Of a DNA stretch of 64,000 nt, positions 55,149 through 64,000 are shown in pieces (within the stretch, counting starts at the first letter, position 1; the number at the start of each line of letters is the position of its first letter). Source of the DNA: Oscillatoriales cyanobacterium CG2_30_40_61 (lineage in GTDB: Bacteria > Cyanobacteriota > Cyanobacteriia > Cyanobacteriales > Microcoleaceae); contig MNYZ01000002.1 in the NCBI GenBank assembly GCA_001873365.1, positions 41,028 to 105,027 on the forward strand. The letters are read 5' to 3'. A program made the translations under genes and the position numbers. Below the pieces are notes generated by a model, which did no database searches, was not told the origin of the DNA, and saw nothing but the letters and a program-made list of their open reading frames with translations.

Positions 55149-55556
55149 ATGTTAAATAAAAAGTTCGTAACGTTAAGTTTAATTACTTTATCTTACCTTG
55201 GTAGTGTAGGAGTACTGTCTACCCTAACTACTGGCTGTGACTTAATTAAACAAGATAAATCCCTGTCTGCAAGTAAAGCAGAAAGAATGGTTAATAAGTG
55301 GAAAAAATCTGATGGCACAATTAAGGTACCAGGAGTTCGTGAGAATCCAGATAATACCGCTGTTGCTACCTTAGAAGTATCAAATTTAAAGATAAAAACT
55401 GAGCCTCTTGGTGCAATAAACGAGGAAAACTTTTCGGGATCGGGGCAAGCTGCTTTCTCGCGCTATACCGATGGAAGCTGGGTACTAACAGGCCTAGTTT
55501 TCGGCGAGGGATTAAACAGTTTCTTTGTCAATAACTTAAATATAAAAGATGATTAG
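55149..55556 (+). CDS. Lipoprotein of unknown function
   Basis: 135 residues from the ATG at 55149 (AGGAAG upstream). Lipobox TLTTGC near residue 31 predicts a membrane-anchored lipoprotein. The rest (SASKAERMVNKWKKSDGTIKVPGV) is soluble. No family recognised. First of three plus-strand envelope-type genes. Confidence 0.65.
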   Translation: MLNKKFVTLSLITLSYLGSVGVLSTLTTGCDLIKQDKSLSASKAERMVNKWKKSDGTIKVPGVRENPDNTAVATLEVSNLKIKTEPLGAINEENFSGSGQAAFSRYTDGSWVLTGLVFGEGLNSFFVNNLNIKDD

Positions 55557-55671
55557 ATTAAACTAGGCAAAAAGCAACGGTACTAGCTTGATGTTGTTCT
55601 AAACAAAATCGGGCTAGTTATTAGAAAGTAATGTGAGTAAAGAACTATTCTTAGTATACGAGGAAATATCA

Positions 55672-56670
55672 ATGTCATCTGGTGGTAATAGTGGTAGTGG
55701 TGGTAGTAGTGGCGGTGGTAGTCACTGGGGAAAAATACTAGGTTTCATTGGCACTGGTTCAGGTTTTATTGGTGCTGGTTCAGCAGCAATTGTGCCTGCT
55801 ATTTTAGAAAAAGATATGCTGTGTAACTTGAAGGTAATTAATGTTAATAATTTTTTGAAATGTGATGATAAATCTACAATTCCTACCGAAACTCCTGTAA
55901 CTCCTGTAACTCCTTCACCTACGCCTAGTTATTCCCCTTCAGCTAAGCTACCCAAACAAGATAATTCACCTTCTCAATCACCTAATTCTTGTGAAAAACA
56001 GGAAAATTCCAACACGGTAAACATTGGTTCTCTCGATCTTCCTTGCACTTCCAATTCTAATATTAGCCCTGATAATTTAGAGCGTCGTTACCGTTTTAAA
56101 CTAGACAACCCCAGTAATATAAGTCTGTTTTTAGATGGCGTTAATAGCGCAGTAGAAATGTCTTTATATTCAGATAAAGATGGCACTGGAGTAATTGAAT
56201 ATACACTAGAAAATGTATCTGCTTTTAAGTCTAAATTAGGAATAATAAAAAAAGAATTAGGTGTAGGTAGCTACATTATTATTGTGAAATCAAAAGCTAG
56301 AGATACCCCATATTCACTTCAAATTATTAATAATACAAGTCAAATTCAAAATATTGGTTATTTGGAGGACAAAACTATCCAAGAAAATGGCAGTATTAGC
56401 TTAAATAATCGAGAGCATTTTTACCGTTTCCAACTAGCCAATCCTAGCAACATTAGTCTGTCTTTGAGTGACGTTAATAGCGAAGTAGGAATGTCTTTAT
56501 ATTCAGATAAAGATGGTACTGGAGTAATTGGATATACTCTGGAAGATATATCTGCTTTTAATTCAAAGCCAGGAATAATTAAAAAACAGTTGGGAGTGGG
56601 CAGTTATATTGTTGTTGTGCGGTTGAAAGCTAAAGAAACCAATTACCATCTTACGATGTCTGCTCCTTAG
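55672..56670 (+). CDS. Gly-rich membrane protein with two PPC-like domains
   Basis: 332 residues from ATG 55672 (GAGGAAA upstream; a GTG 13 codons earlier is possible). An N-terminal Ser/Gly run, a GSGFIGAGSAA hydrophobic segment, a Pro/Thr/Ser linker (about 75-120), then two PPC-type domains with the repeated LDNPSNISL / LANPSNISL and GVGSYI motifs. Domain copies are duplicated. Confidence 0.65.
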   Translation: MSSGGNSGSGGSSGGGSHWGKILGFIGTGSGFIGAGSAAIVPAILEKDMLCNLKVINVNNFLKCDDKSTIPTETPVTPVTPSPTPSYSPSAKLPKQDNSPSQSPNSCEKQENSNTVNIGSLDLPCTSNSNISPDNLERRYRFKLDNPSNISLFLDGVNSAVEMSLYSDKDGTGVIEYTLENVSAFKSKLGIIKKELGVGSYIIIVKSKARDTPYSLQIINNTSQIQNIGYLEDKTIQENGSISLNNREHFYRFQLANPSNISLSLSDVNSEVGMSLYSDKDGTGVIGYTLEDISAFNSKPGIIKKQLGVGSYIVVVRLKAKETNYHLTMSAP

Positions 56671-56727
56671 TTCTTGAATTTCTATTGAATTGTAAATTTT
56701 GGCTCTAACTACCCAAAAATAATTACC

Positions 56728-57645
56728 ATGATTCCCCCTCAGAAAAACTCCAACTTTTCACCCTTAAAATGGGCTTTTATTGGTGCTGGCTCGACAATAG
56801 TGTTAGCCTTAGCTGGCTTTGGATTATATAATTTACTGAATCCTAAAACTTATTCAGATTCAAATTCAACTTCTGTCGCTACTGCAACTCCTAAAAATTC
56901 AGTTTCCAAACAATTGATAGGTCAATGGCAAGCCCAAATTTTAGGCCAGTCTTTAACATTAATTTTTACACCAGAAGGGAAGTTTTTTAGTTTAGATGCA
57001 CCTAATATAGCTACGGAAATGGAGTACCAGACTGATGTAAATTCTCAACCAAAAAATCTAGATCTATTACCAGGAGGTGAAATTATTGTAAGGACAATTT
57101 TTGATTTCACGGCAGATGGTCAGTTGCGTTTAGAATTAGATGAGATCGGAGAATCTAGACCCACATCTTTTAGTTCCAATGCAAGGATTTTTCAGAAAAT
57201 ATCTGAGCAAACGGCACTGCCGGCGAATGTTACAGTAATTAATCTCAAAAATCAACAAAACAAGGCTAGACAGTCAGAAGCAAAACAGTATAATGCATTT
57301 ATGAATAAAGGACAACAAGCTTATTACGCTGAATACGGACGTTTTACATCTAGCTTACAGGAATTGGGAATAGGGATAAAATCAGAGACAGAAAATTACT
57401 CGTATAGTATTGTTTTGAGCAACGATCAGCGTGTTGTTCAATCAATTGGTTTAGCTAAGAGAGATGGATTAAAAAATTATACAGGGATAGTTTTTTTAGT
57501 TAAAACTTCTAATGGTGAACAAACTACATCAGCTATACTTTGTGAAAGCAATGAACCATCAAAAAATATTCCAGAAATACCAGCACTTACCAATAATGCA
57601 GACAAGCTACAATGTCCTTTTGGTTATTCAGAGGTACTGCGCTAA
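56728..57645 (+). CDS. Membrane-anchored type IV pilin-like G/H protein
   Basis: 305 residues. One N-terminal helix (LKWAFIGAGSTIVLALAGFGLYNLL), a beta domain (VSKQLIGQWQAQILGQSLTLIF...), then ARQSEAKQYNAFMNKGQQAYYAEYGRFTSSLQELGIGIKSETENYSYSIV, the core of cyanobacterial type IV pilin-like G/H proteins, with two late Cys (AILCE, LQCPFG). It lacks a class III pilin leader, so it is not a classical pilin. Confidence 0.75.
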   Translation: MIPPQKNSNFSPLKWAFIGAGSTIVLALAGFGLYNLLNPKTYSDSNSTSVATATPKNSVSKQLIGQWQAQILGQSLTLIFTPEGKFFSLDAPNIATEMEYQTDVNSQPKNLDLLPGGEIIVRTIFDFTADGQLRLELDEIGESRPTSFSSNARIFQKISEQTALPANVTVINLKNQQNKARQSEAKQYNAFMNKGQQAYYAEYGRFTSSLQELGIGIKSETENYSYSIVLSNDQRVVQSIGLAKRDGLKNYTGIVFLVKTSNGEQTTSAILCESNEPSKNIPEIPALTNNADKLQCPFGYSEVLR

Positions 57646-57796
57646 AAGTTTTCTCAAAATTCATAGCATATAACAAAGTAAAATCTCAAAACACCCTGTC
57701 ACATCACACAACTGTTTTAGCAATTCCTCCTCTATACTTTTTGGGCATCTTTTGGCATCTTTTAAATTAATCATCTGGTTAGTAGTTGAGTTTTTA

Positions 57797-57848
57797 GGGG
57801 CGATCGCGTTTTGAGATTTGGGAGAGGAGAGGGGCGATCACGACCAAA
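57797..57848. repeat. GCGATCGCGTTTT-type spacer repeat, copy 3
   Basis: GGGCGATCGCGTTTTGAGATTTGGGAG ... GGGCGATCACGACC. Closest to copy 1 in its tail. Confidence 0.7.
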
Positions 57849-57934
57849 TAGATGGTTCTTGATTTTATTGAGGTTTTGATTTGTGTTACATAGTTCTGTA
57901 GACTCTTAAAAAATGATAGTATCAGGAGTTAAAG

Positions 57935-58720
57935 ATGAAAATTGCAACTTGGAATGTTAATTCAATTAGAACTAGAAAAGATCAGGTATGGCAATGGTTA
58001 CAAACCAATGAAATTGATATTCTGTGTTTACAGGAAACTAAAGTCATAGATAAAGACTTTCCCCGTTCAGCTTTTGAAGAATTGGGTTATAATATTTATG
58101 TTTATGGTCAAAAATCCTATAATGGGGTGGCAATTTTTAGTAAAACTCCCCTAGATGCGGTTCATTTTGGATTTTCTGATATTCTAAATACTGAAACCTC
58201 TCAAAATTTTGATCAACAAAAACGAGTTTTAACCGGAATTATCAATGGAATTGCTATAGTTAATTTATATGTTCCTAATGGTTCGAGTATTGATAGTGAT
58301 AAATATAACTATAAATTAAACTGGTTAAACCATCTCAAAGACTATTTAAAAATTCTGTTAACTCAAACTGAAAATATTTGTATTTGTGGAGATTTTAATA
58401 TTGCTTTAGAAGATATTGATATTCATAACCCCAAGGGTCGAGAAAATCATATTATGGCGAGTGATGCTGAACGTCAAGCCTTAGAATCAATATTAGAATT
58501 AGGGTTTAAAGACGCCTTTCGCAAGTTCACGCCCGAAGCAGGACATTTCAGTTGGTGGGACTATCGCCAAGCCTCCTTCCGACGTAATAGCGGATGGCGC
58601 ATTGATACCCATTATTTAACTTTACCCTTGTATGAAGTCGCCAGTAGTTCTATGATCGATAAAACTCCTAGAACCTGGGAACAACCCAGCGACCACACCC
58701 CCGTTATTATAACTGTCTAG
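57935..58720 (+). CDS. xthA: Exodeoxyribonuclease III
   Basis: A 261-residue AP endonuclease / 3'-exonuclease. MKIATWNVNSIR, CLQETKV (metal Glu), CGDFNIA, and DHTPVIITV (C-terminal His) are all present, with WWDYRQASFRRNSGWRIDTHYLT. Acts in base excision repair. Confidence 0.95.
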   Translation: MKIATWNVNSIRTRKDQVWQWLQTNEIDILCLQETKVIDKDFPRSAFEELGYNIYVYGQKSYNGVAIFSKTPLDAVHFGFSDILNTETSQNFDQQKRVLTGIINGIAIVNLYVPNGSSIDSDKYNYKLNWLNHLKDYLKILLTQTENICICGDFNIALEDIDIHNPKGRENHIMASDAERQALESILELGFKDAFRKFTPEAGHFSWWDYRQASFRRNSGWRIDTHYLTLPLYEVASSSMIDKTPRTWEQPSDHTPVIITV

Positions 58721-58814
58721 TCCCCTTTCTCAACTTTCGGGAAAAAAATCTTGAGCCAAGGGTACAAATAGGGTAATATAATAGTTTGTGCAAAATCTTC
58801 ATTAATCTAGGCTC

Positions 58815-58994
58815 ATGGCTGTACCCAAGAAGAAAATGTCCAGGTCGAGACGCGATATGCGCAAGGCGACTTGGAAGCGGAAAGCAAGACTACAAGCGGA
58901 AAAAGCGTTATCCCTCGGTAAGTCTGTTCTCACCGGTCGTTCTACAGGATTCTACTATCCCACTGACGACCAAGAAGAAGGCGACGCGGAATAA
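58815..58994 (+). CDS. rpmF: 50S ribosomal protein L32
   Basis: 59 residues: [20 protein letters not shown] at the N-terminus, later [13 protein letters not shown]. Missed by length filters. Component of the large ribosomal subunit near the peptidyl exit; the cyanobacterial form lacks the zinc-binding Cys of some bacterial L32. 94 bp after xthA. Confidence 0.97.
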   Translation: MAVPKKKMSRSRRDMRKATWKRKARLQAEKALSLGKSVLTGRSTGFYYPTDDQEEGDAE

Positions 58995-59025
58995 ACGGTT
59001 AGACTGTGCGGAACTACAGAAAAAT

Positions 59026-59081
59026 AGGGGCGAGAAAGCTTCTCTATTTGGGAGAGGAAAACTCGCCCTTGTGTTTTTTTG
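59026..59081 (+). terminator. Terminator of rpmF
   Basis: AGGGGCGAG (59026-59034) pairs with CTCGCCCT (59062-59069), then TGTGTTTTTTT. Confidence 0.85.
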
Positions 59082-59446
59082 AGGGGATATTGATCAAATT
59101 ATTTCGATCTGCCTTTACTATTTCAAGACCCTTGATCTATAATTCCTGAATACCTAAAACCCGACACCCTGGGGTGAGGCCTGTCCTCACCCCCCCCTAT
59201 AATTTTGGTCGAAGAATTTTGTAATGGTGGTGAGCAGTCTATTATACATTGGCCGAATATAAAGTAGTTTGGTTTTAACCCGTTTTGAATTTACCCTGCG
59301 GTTTGCTTATGGATCTGATTAAAAATTTCAATCCCTGGGAAATTAATTGATGTTAAACTAGATAATAGAGTCAATGATCAGTAAATAATAAAAATCCGTC
59401 CTAAGACGACGGGGTTTTATACCGAGTTTTTTGGTAAGGACGAACC
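59082..59446. other. Spacer of 365 bp without a gene
   Basis: Contains the hairpin GGGGTGAGG/CCTCACCCC (59173-59192) and a leader hairpin CCGTC/GACGG (about 59398-59411) just before the gene at 59447. Nothing else recognised. Confidence 0.5.
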
Positions 59447-59851
59447 ATGTTACCTCAACCGATATCTGACGATCGTGCGCTAAGTCAGTCTTTGTATCAG
59501 GCGTTAATTGAACGTTTTCGTGACGCCTTCTCTCCCTCAAGCCAGTCTCAACTTTCTGAATGTAGCTTTGGTTTTGCTCCTAGTCCCACCGGAGTCAAAA
59601 CCTTTTTTATTGTTACCCCTTCTTTGTTCGTAGCAGAAAAATTACTATTGGATATTGATCAAATGCTGGAACGAGTGCAAACCTTAATGATTGGAGTTGG
59701 ACAGGTTGCTGTTTGTATTCAACCTCAAAACAACCCTGTAGAAAGTCCTTCCTCCCCATCGGTTTGTCACTCGTCCTCCACATTTCACCCTGAATATATG
59801 ATGTGTAAACTCTTTCAGGTCAACAGTACCATCGCCTGTTTAGAAGATTAA
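59447..59851 (+). CDS. Conserved-looking hypothetical protein
   Basis: 134 residues with an N-terminal alpha/beta domain (LIERFRDAFSPSSQSQLSECSFGFAPSPTGVKTFFIVTPSLFVAEKLLLDIDQMLERVQTLM) and a Ser/Pro-rich end. No family named. Its end overlaps the convergent GT2 gene by four bases. Confidence 0.55.
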   Translation: MLPQPISDDRALSQSLYQALIERFRDAFSPSSQSQLSECSFGFAPSPTGVKTFFIVTPSLFVAEKLLLDIDQMLERVQTLMIGVGQVAVCIQPQNNPVESPSSPSVCHSSSTFHPEYMMCKLFQVNSTIACLED

Positions 59852-60900
59852 CTGGTTTTTCGGTTGTTACCATTACCGTTAGATTCAATCACTTCACGAA
59901 CTCGATAGATCGGTCGATCTTGAGATTCGTGATAGGTTCGCATTGAAAGTTCGGCCAAAAGACCAAAACAAAAGAGTTGAATTCCGGTCAGCGTCATTAA
60001 CACCGCAAAGGTGAGTAAAGGACGATCAGCAATTCCTTCGCCCAAGAACAGGCGAATAAAGCTTAAATAAGCACCAACAATAATTCCAAAACCAAAAGCC
60101 AACATCCCCAACAGACCGAAAACGTGCATGGGACGGGTGAGGAATTTCTTGATAAAAGAAATAGTTAATAGATCCATCACCACTCGGAAGGTGCGATCGA
60201 TCCCATACTTACTCTGACCAAAACGACGAGCATGATGGTTAACAGGAATTTCAGTAATTCTGGCTCCTTCAATAAACGCTAAAGCGGGTAAAAATCGGTG
60301 TAATTCTCCATAGAGTTTCATATCGGCGATTAACTCAGCCCGATAGGCCTTCAGGGAACAACCGTAGTCATGCAATTGTACCCCAGTCATGTTACTAATC
60401 AGCCAATTCGCAATCTGGGAGGGAAGTAAACGGCTAATTTTGGCATCCTGGCGATTTTTGCGCCAACCACTGACGACATCAAAACCCTTACCCAACTCCG
60501 TCAACAGCAGACCGATATCCTGGGGATCATTTTGTAAATCACCGTCAATGGTAATAATCACCTGACCCTGGGAATACTTAAATCCGGCCGCCATGGCTGC
60601 GGTCTGACCATAATTGCGTCGCAGAACAATTGCTTTCAGATGAGGATTAATTTGGGCTTGCTGTTTTAGGAGTTCTGTTGATCCATCGCTCGACCCATCA
60701 TCAATACAGATCAATTCATAACTTAAGCCTAAAGCAGCCATATTAGTATCAATGGCTTCGATCAATCGTGGTAAACTTTCGACTTCGTTATAAACGGGTA
60801 CAACGATTGAAACAGATAAGGGGTGAGAACCAAAAATCAAATTTCCATACCGTTGTTGAGGTTCTGGAGTTTTTAAAATCGGTGATTGTGAAATATCCAT
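59848..60900 (-). CDS. Family 2 glycosyltransferase, dolichyl/polyprenyl-phosphate mannose synthase-like
   Basis: A 350-residue protein. GT2 fold with VSIVVPVYNEVESLPRLIEAI and the nucleotide-metal motif TIDGDLQNDP, then LRRNYGQTAAMAAGFKYS. Two C-terminal helices (about 260-290, 305-325) anchor it. It would load a sugar onto undecaprenyl phosphate, feeding the downstream GT39 enzyme (212 bp upstream on the same strand). Confidence 0.88.
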   Translation of the reverse strand: MDISQSPILKTPEPQQRYGNLIFGSHPLSVSIVVPVYNEVESLPRLIEAIDTNMAALGLSYELICIDDGSSDGSTELLKQQAQINPHLKAIVLRRNYGQTAAMAAGFKYSQGQVIITIDGDLQNDPQDIGLLLTELGKGFDVVSGWRKNRQDAKISRLLPSQIANWLISNMTGVQLHDYGCSLKAYRAELIADMKLYGELHRFLPALAFIEGARITEIPVNHHARRFGQSKYGIDRTFRVVMDLLTISFIKKFLTRPMHVFGLLGMLAFGFGIIVGAYLSFIRLFLGEGIADRPLLTFAVLMTLTGIQLFCFGLLAELSMRTYHESQDRPIYRVREVIESNGNGNNRKTS

Positions 60901-61113
60901 GTTAATCCTTGAAAAAGGGAATAGTTATTAGAAAATTTGCAAAAAAGATGAATTGAAACAAATGTTAAAAGCGGGTAAAGTATCCTGTGGTTAGTCCGTC
61001 GCTCATGGTTGACTATAAAATAGCACTAATTAACTGATTCTATCAAGTGTTTTCTGAACATTTATCTCCTCAAATCAATCTCTAATCAGTGAAAAATATC
61101 GAATCAGGGAGTT

Positions 61114-62742
61114 TTACTTAGGTTTAGGGGGTGGTGAAGGAGCCGCAGTAGGAGTCACCTGAAAAACCTGAATCGGTTTAAATTCCAGGCTAGTAAAGAT
61201 TTTTTTCTGTTCAACTTTAAAGTTTTCTCCAGCTATTGTACTAAATACTCGATTTATACCGTCGGTTTCGTCACAGAATAACCAACAAACAAACCAAAGA
61301 TTAGAATTCACAGGCAAAGAATCCCCTAACTGTTGTTTAATATAGACAGGGGTTAATTTTTCCTCAGAACCCGGATGGTTGAGGAAATAAACTTGTTTAG
61401 GTTCTGGGTAATAACGAGGTAGTGAAAGTTCAAAAAAGTTGGGAATTGAGTGCATGACAACCCGATCCCCGGGCTGTTTATTTTGATAAATATATTGGGC
61501 TGCTCCTTGCCAATCATTGCGATAGAGTTTGCTATAGTAATCGACCAGACCCCCAGTTACAGCCAGAGCATAACCTAGAGCAATAATCAGAGCTAGGGGC
61601 TTTTTCCAATGCCAAATCACCACAAAACCCGCAGCCACCAAAATCAAAAAATAGGGTGCAACTAACAGCAGATAACGGGGAAACCAAATCGAGTTTTTAT
61701 AATAAGAAACAAACAACATTAAACTCGCCGGAACTAACGCCCAAGTTGCTAACCAGACTAAACGTTCTGAGGGATGTTTGCTAAAAAGATTTAATAATGA
61801 AACAACTAATAAAGTAATCAGAACCGCAGTAAAACCAGCATAAAATAAAATTGATATGGTTTTAATCGTGAATAATTGACTTAATATTGTGGCATCAGTT
61901 AACTCACTTTTATCAATAAAAATTTGATGGGATTCCAGCAGATTTCTGATCGGCCAATATACCGTAAATTGGGTTAACATCCCGAGGATTTGAGTAATTC
62001 CTGGCTTAGAGTATTCTTGTACTTGCTTCTTCATAAACTCATCGGATACACCCCCTATCGTCAGAGCCCAGAAAATGGGAAGAAAAAATAAACTAATTAC
62101 CAATAAACTCAGACCAAAACCTAGTAAATGCTGACGTTGTTTGCGAAATTTCCATCCGAATAATACCGTATCTGCTCCTAAAATTAGGATATTATTAGGA
62201 TTGGTTAAAATTAACAGAGTTCGGGCAATTGTCCACCCAGTTAAATTTTTATAACTCGGTTGTTCTAGGGTGTAACTAAGTGCAACTGTTCCCGCCACAC
62301 TCAAAAAAGAAATCAGCGTATACATTCTAATTTCTTGAGCATGATTAATAAATAAAGGCGATACACTCGCCATAAAAGCGGCAATTAACCCCGTAGATTT
62401 ACCAACAATTCGATATCCCAACCAATAGGTAAAATAAATCGTTCCCAAACTAAAAACAATTGAAAGTCCTCGCAACCAAGCATCACTATTCCCCAACTGC
62501 ATCCAAAACTTCAAGAGCAAGTAGTAAAACGGACGCAGATAGGGGAGACTAAACTCAAATTTTTGAGCATCCCGAATACTGAGCATTTCATCAATCCAGA
62601 CGCTTTCGGTACTGAGTTGATACAACCGTAGTCCTAGAGCTAGTAACAGAATTAATAGAATCGGGATTTGTTCAAGAAAAATCTGCCGAGTATTTTTACG
62701 GTTGGAAGTTAATATTAAATCGGGATTAATCTGGGATTCCAC
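61114..62742 (-). CDS. GT39-like membrane glycosyltransferase
   Basis: A 542-residue protein with 10 or more helices. The acidic motif WIDEMLSIRDAQ in the first loop is the catalytic region of GT39/ArnT/PMT-type enzymes, with SPLFINHAQEIRMYTLISF following. It transfers a sugar from a lipid carrier to lipid or protein on the outer face. Near the GT2 gene on the same strand, so both likely build one surface glycan. Confidence 0.83.
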   Translation of the reverse strand: MESQINPDLILTSNRKNTRQIFLEQIPILLILLLALGLRLYQLSTESVWIDEMLSIRDAQKFEFSLPYLRPFYYLLLKFWMQLGNSDAWLRGLSIVFSLGTIYFTYWLGYRIVGKSTGLIAAFMASVSPLFINHAQEIRMYTLISFLSVAGTVALSYTLEQPSYKNLTGWTIARTLLILTNPNNILILGADTVLFGWKFRKQRQHLLGFGLSLLVISLFFLPIFWALTIGGVSDEFMKKQVQEYSKPGITQILGMLTQFTVYWPIRNLLESHQIFIDKSELTDATILSQLFTIKTISILFYAGFTAVLITLLVVSLLNLFSKHPSERLVWLATWALVPASLMLFVSYYKNSIWFPRYLLLVAPYFLILVAAGFVVIWHWKKPLALIIALGYALAVTGGLVDYYSKLYRNDWQGAAQYIYQNKQPGDRVVMHSIPNFFELSLPRYYPEPKQVYFLNHPGSEEKLTPVYIKQQLGDSLPVNSNLWFVCWLFCDETDGINRVFSTIAGENFKVEQKKIFTSLEFKPIQVFQVTPTAAPSPPPKPK

Positions 62743-63150
62743 TGAGCGTTTCTCCTAATCTGATAAAAATTTATTCGTAGTTTGACATAAAACAACGAAC
62801 CAGAATCATCCTCTAAATTTTTTCAACACTATAGCAGGGAACAGGCCATCTTGCCATGGGGCTTTCTTGTATCAATTTGAGTTCTTTAAATAAACCCTAC
62901 TTTTGTAAAGTTAGAGGAGATTCATCTTTAAAAAAGCCGGGAGTTTATAAAGATGAACAATAAAGTCAGGATTCAGACTTTACTGTTCCTTTATTAAAAG
63001 TAGTTCAAATATTAATCTTTGGTAAAACCGGACACTGGGCCAAGGACACTGTATATAAAAGTGTTAGATTCAACTCAGGGAAATTACTGAGAATAGGTTC
63101 ATCACCGGACTGCATTCTACAGGATGTATTGATAAATTTAGGAGGTTACA
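62743..63150. other. Divergent promoter region, 408 bp
   Basis: Spacer between the GT39 gene and the CBM/Ig-like gene. A GGAGG ribosome site (63141-63145) precedes the latter. No repeat family or hairpin stands out. Confidence 0.45.
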
Positions 63151-64000
63151 ATGCCAAATATCCGTGTAGAAGCAGAAAGTTTAGTCTTGTCTCTGAATTC
63201 AACGAGCTATGTAGTTGAAAATGGAGCATTTGCTTCCGGTGGTCAACTGATCCGCCTACCTAATGATGGCACACTTGGAAGTATAACTCATGACTTTGAC
63301 TTAGCATCTGGAACCTATAATATTGTCATCGGTTATTATGACGAGAATGATGGTTTATCTCCCTATAGTCTAAAACAAAAATCTTCTAATCAAGACTGGG
63401 TAAATCTTGATAGTTGGGTTGCTGATAAAAACTTAGGGGATAGTCGCGCCTCCGCTAAAAATTTCGTCACCCGTAAGATTTCTGGTGTTAACCTAACAAC
63501 AGGGGATCAAGTACAAGTCCAGGGTCAACTCCACACCGGAGAAGTGGCACGGATTGATTATATTGAATATATTCCTATTTCCATTCTTCCTCCTCCAATA
63601 CAAGATACCACCGCCCCCACCGCCACCGCCACCGCCACCGATATTAGCCAAACATTAGGAAGTAATAATAGTTACACCTTCACCGTCACCTATAGCGATG
63701 ACAAAGGAGTCAAGGTTTCCAGTCTCGATAGTCAAGATATTCGAGTCACCGGGCCGAATGGATTTAATCAACTAGCAACTTTTGTTAGTGTCGATAACAA
63801 TAGCGATGGTACACCCCGGACGGCCACCTATAGTATTAACGCCCCCGGAGGTAGTTGGGATAGTAACGAAGCTGGAAGCTATAGTGTTGCTGTTGAAGCC
63901 AGCCAAGTTAGCGATACCAGTGATAACAGCGTTGTTAATAGTGAATTAGATACATTCGGTGTTAGTATTGAATCTCCCCCCGTCGATACCACCGCCCCTA
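63151..64000 (+). CDS. Large secreted-type protein with CBM-like and Ig-like domains, 5' part
   Basis: The frame opens at ATG 63151 (AGGAGG upstream) and has no stop to the window end, so at least 283 residues are encoded and the 3' end is outside. Residues 1-145 (IRVEAESLVLSLNSTSYVVENG ... IDYIEYIPI) look like a carbohydrate-binding module. A Thr/Ala/Pro linker (DTTAPTATATATD) leads into an Ig-like domain (FTVTYSDDKGVKVSSLDSQD...), with a second DTTAP at the edge, so repeats probably continue. No signal peptide. Likely surface-exposed. Confidence 0.75.
   Translation, partial: MPNIRVEAESLVLSLNSTSYVVENGAFASGGQLIRLPNDGTLGSITHDFDLASGTYNIVIGYYDENDGLSPYSLKQKSSNQDWVNLDSWVADKNLGDSRASAKNFVTRKISGVNLTTGDQVQVQGQLHTGEVARIDYIEYIPISILPPPIQDTTAPTATATATDISQTLGSNNSYTFTVTYSDDKGVKVSSLDSQDIRVTGPNGFNQLATFVSVDNNSDGTPRTATYSINAPGGSWDSNEAGSYSVAVEASQVSDTSDNSVVNSELDTFGVSIESPPVDTTAP

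Noticed and set aside
59447..59540. Opposite-strand ORF at 59358-59540
   Set aside because: Antisense to the gene at 59447 and without features; a shadow frame.
1..64000. tRNA or rRNA genes
   Set aside because: I looked for T-loop (GTTCGAATC-like) and acceptor patterns while reading and found none convincing; a covariance scan was not possible.

Overview
The window comes from a filamentous, low-GC cyanobacterium, most like Planktothrix or a related Oscillatoriales. The octamer GCGATCGC (HIP1) recurs throughout. The window carries genes found only in oxygenic phototrophs (ndhL, the T-type bilin lyase cpcT, psb29/thf1, comFB-like). Intergenic space is full of short palindromes and heptanucleotide tandem repeats. 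The genus is an inference; no rRNA or tRNA is present.

1-38.6 kb is mainly a housekeeping chromosome. It starts with the 3' end of pyrC. An RTX protein and a 1497-residue TPR/GT61 protein follow as a probable operon. Next come DUF1350, a rhomboid, small secreted proteins, a sigma-like gene, a complete polyamine-type ABC operon (potB-potC-potD-potA), a CPA2 antiporter, an M23 peptidase, comFB, psb29, cpcT, a STAS protein, hemF, mrp, a first STAND ATPase, an RTX/PPC protein, a RAYT transposase with its palindromes, ndhL-DUF3007-trpA, hemA, glpX, an S2P-like membrane protein without its catalytic Glu, a GH10-like lipoglycan hydrolase candidate and a DUF1501 protein.

38.6-48.5 kb and 51.8-57.7 kb are accessory. 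They hold one intact toxin-antitoxin pair (UPF0175/DUF3368) and at least three decayed ones: a DUF2281 antitoxin with a 16-codon VapC stub, a 10-codon DUF3368 start fragment, and a DUF433/DUF5615 remnant cut by an IS630 element. They also hold a second STAND ATPase divergent from a glycine-zipper miniprotein, and a third gene with the same N-terminal module fused to pentapeptides and a nuclease-like domain. An XRE/ImmA pair is transcribed away from a six-gene cassette of unknown proteins, including two paralogous coiled-coil proteins. Three symmetric operator-like elements lie between them. This XRE/ImmA plus cassette unit (42.99-48.46 kb) is my best candidate for an undescribed system.

48.7-51.8 kb encodes succinate-semialdehyde dehydrogenase and a ThDP enzyme matching 2-oxoglutarate decarboxylase, which together make the cyanobacterial TCA bypass. 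55.1-57.6 kb holds a lipoprotein, a double PPC-like protein and a membrane-anchored type IV pilin-like G/H protein. 57.9-62.7 kb returns to core genes: xthA, rpmF, a GT2 and a GT39 glycosyltransferase. The window ends inside a large protein with a CBM-like domain and Ig-like repeats.
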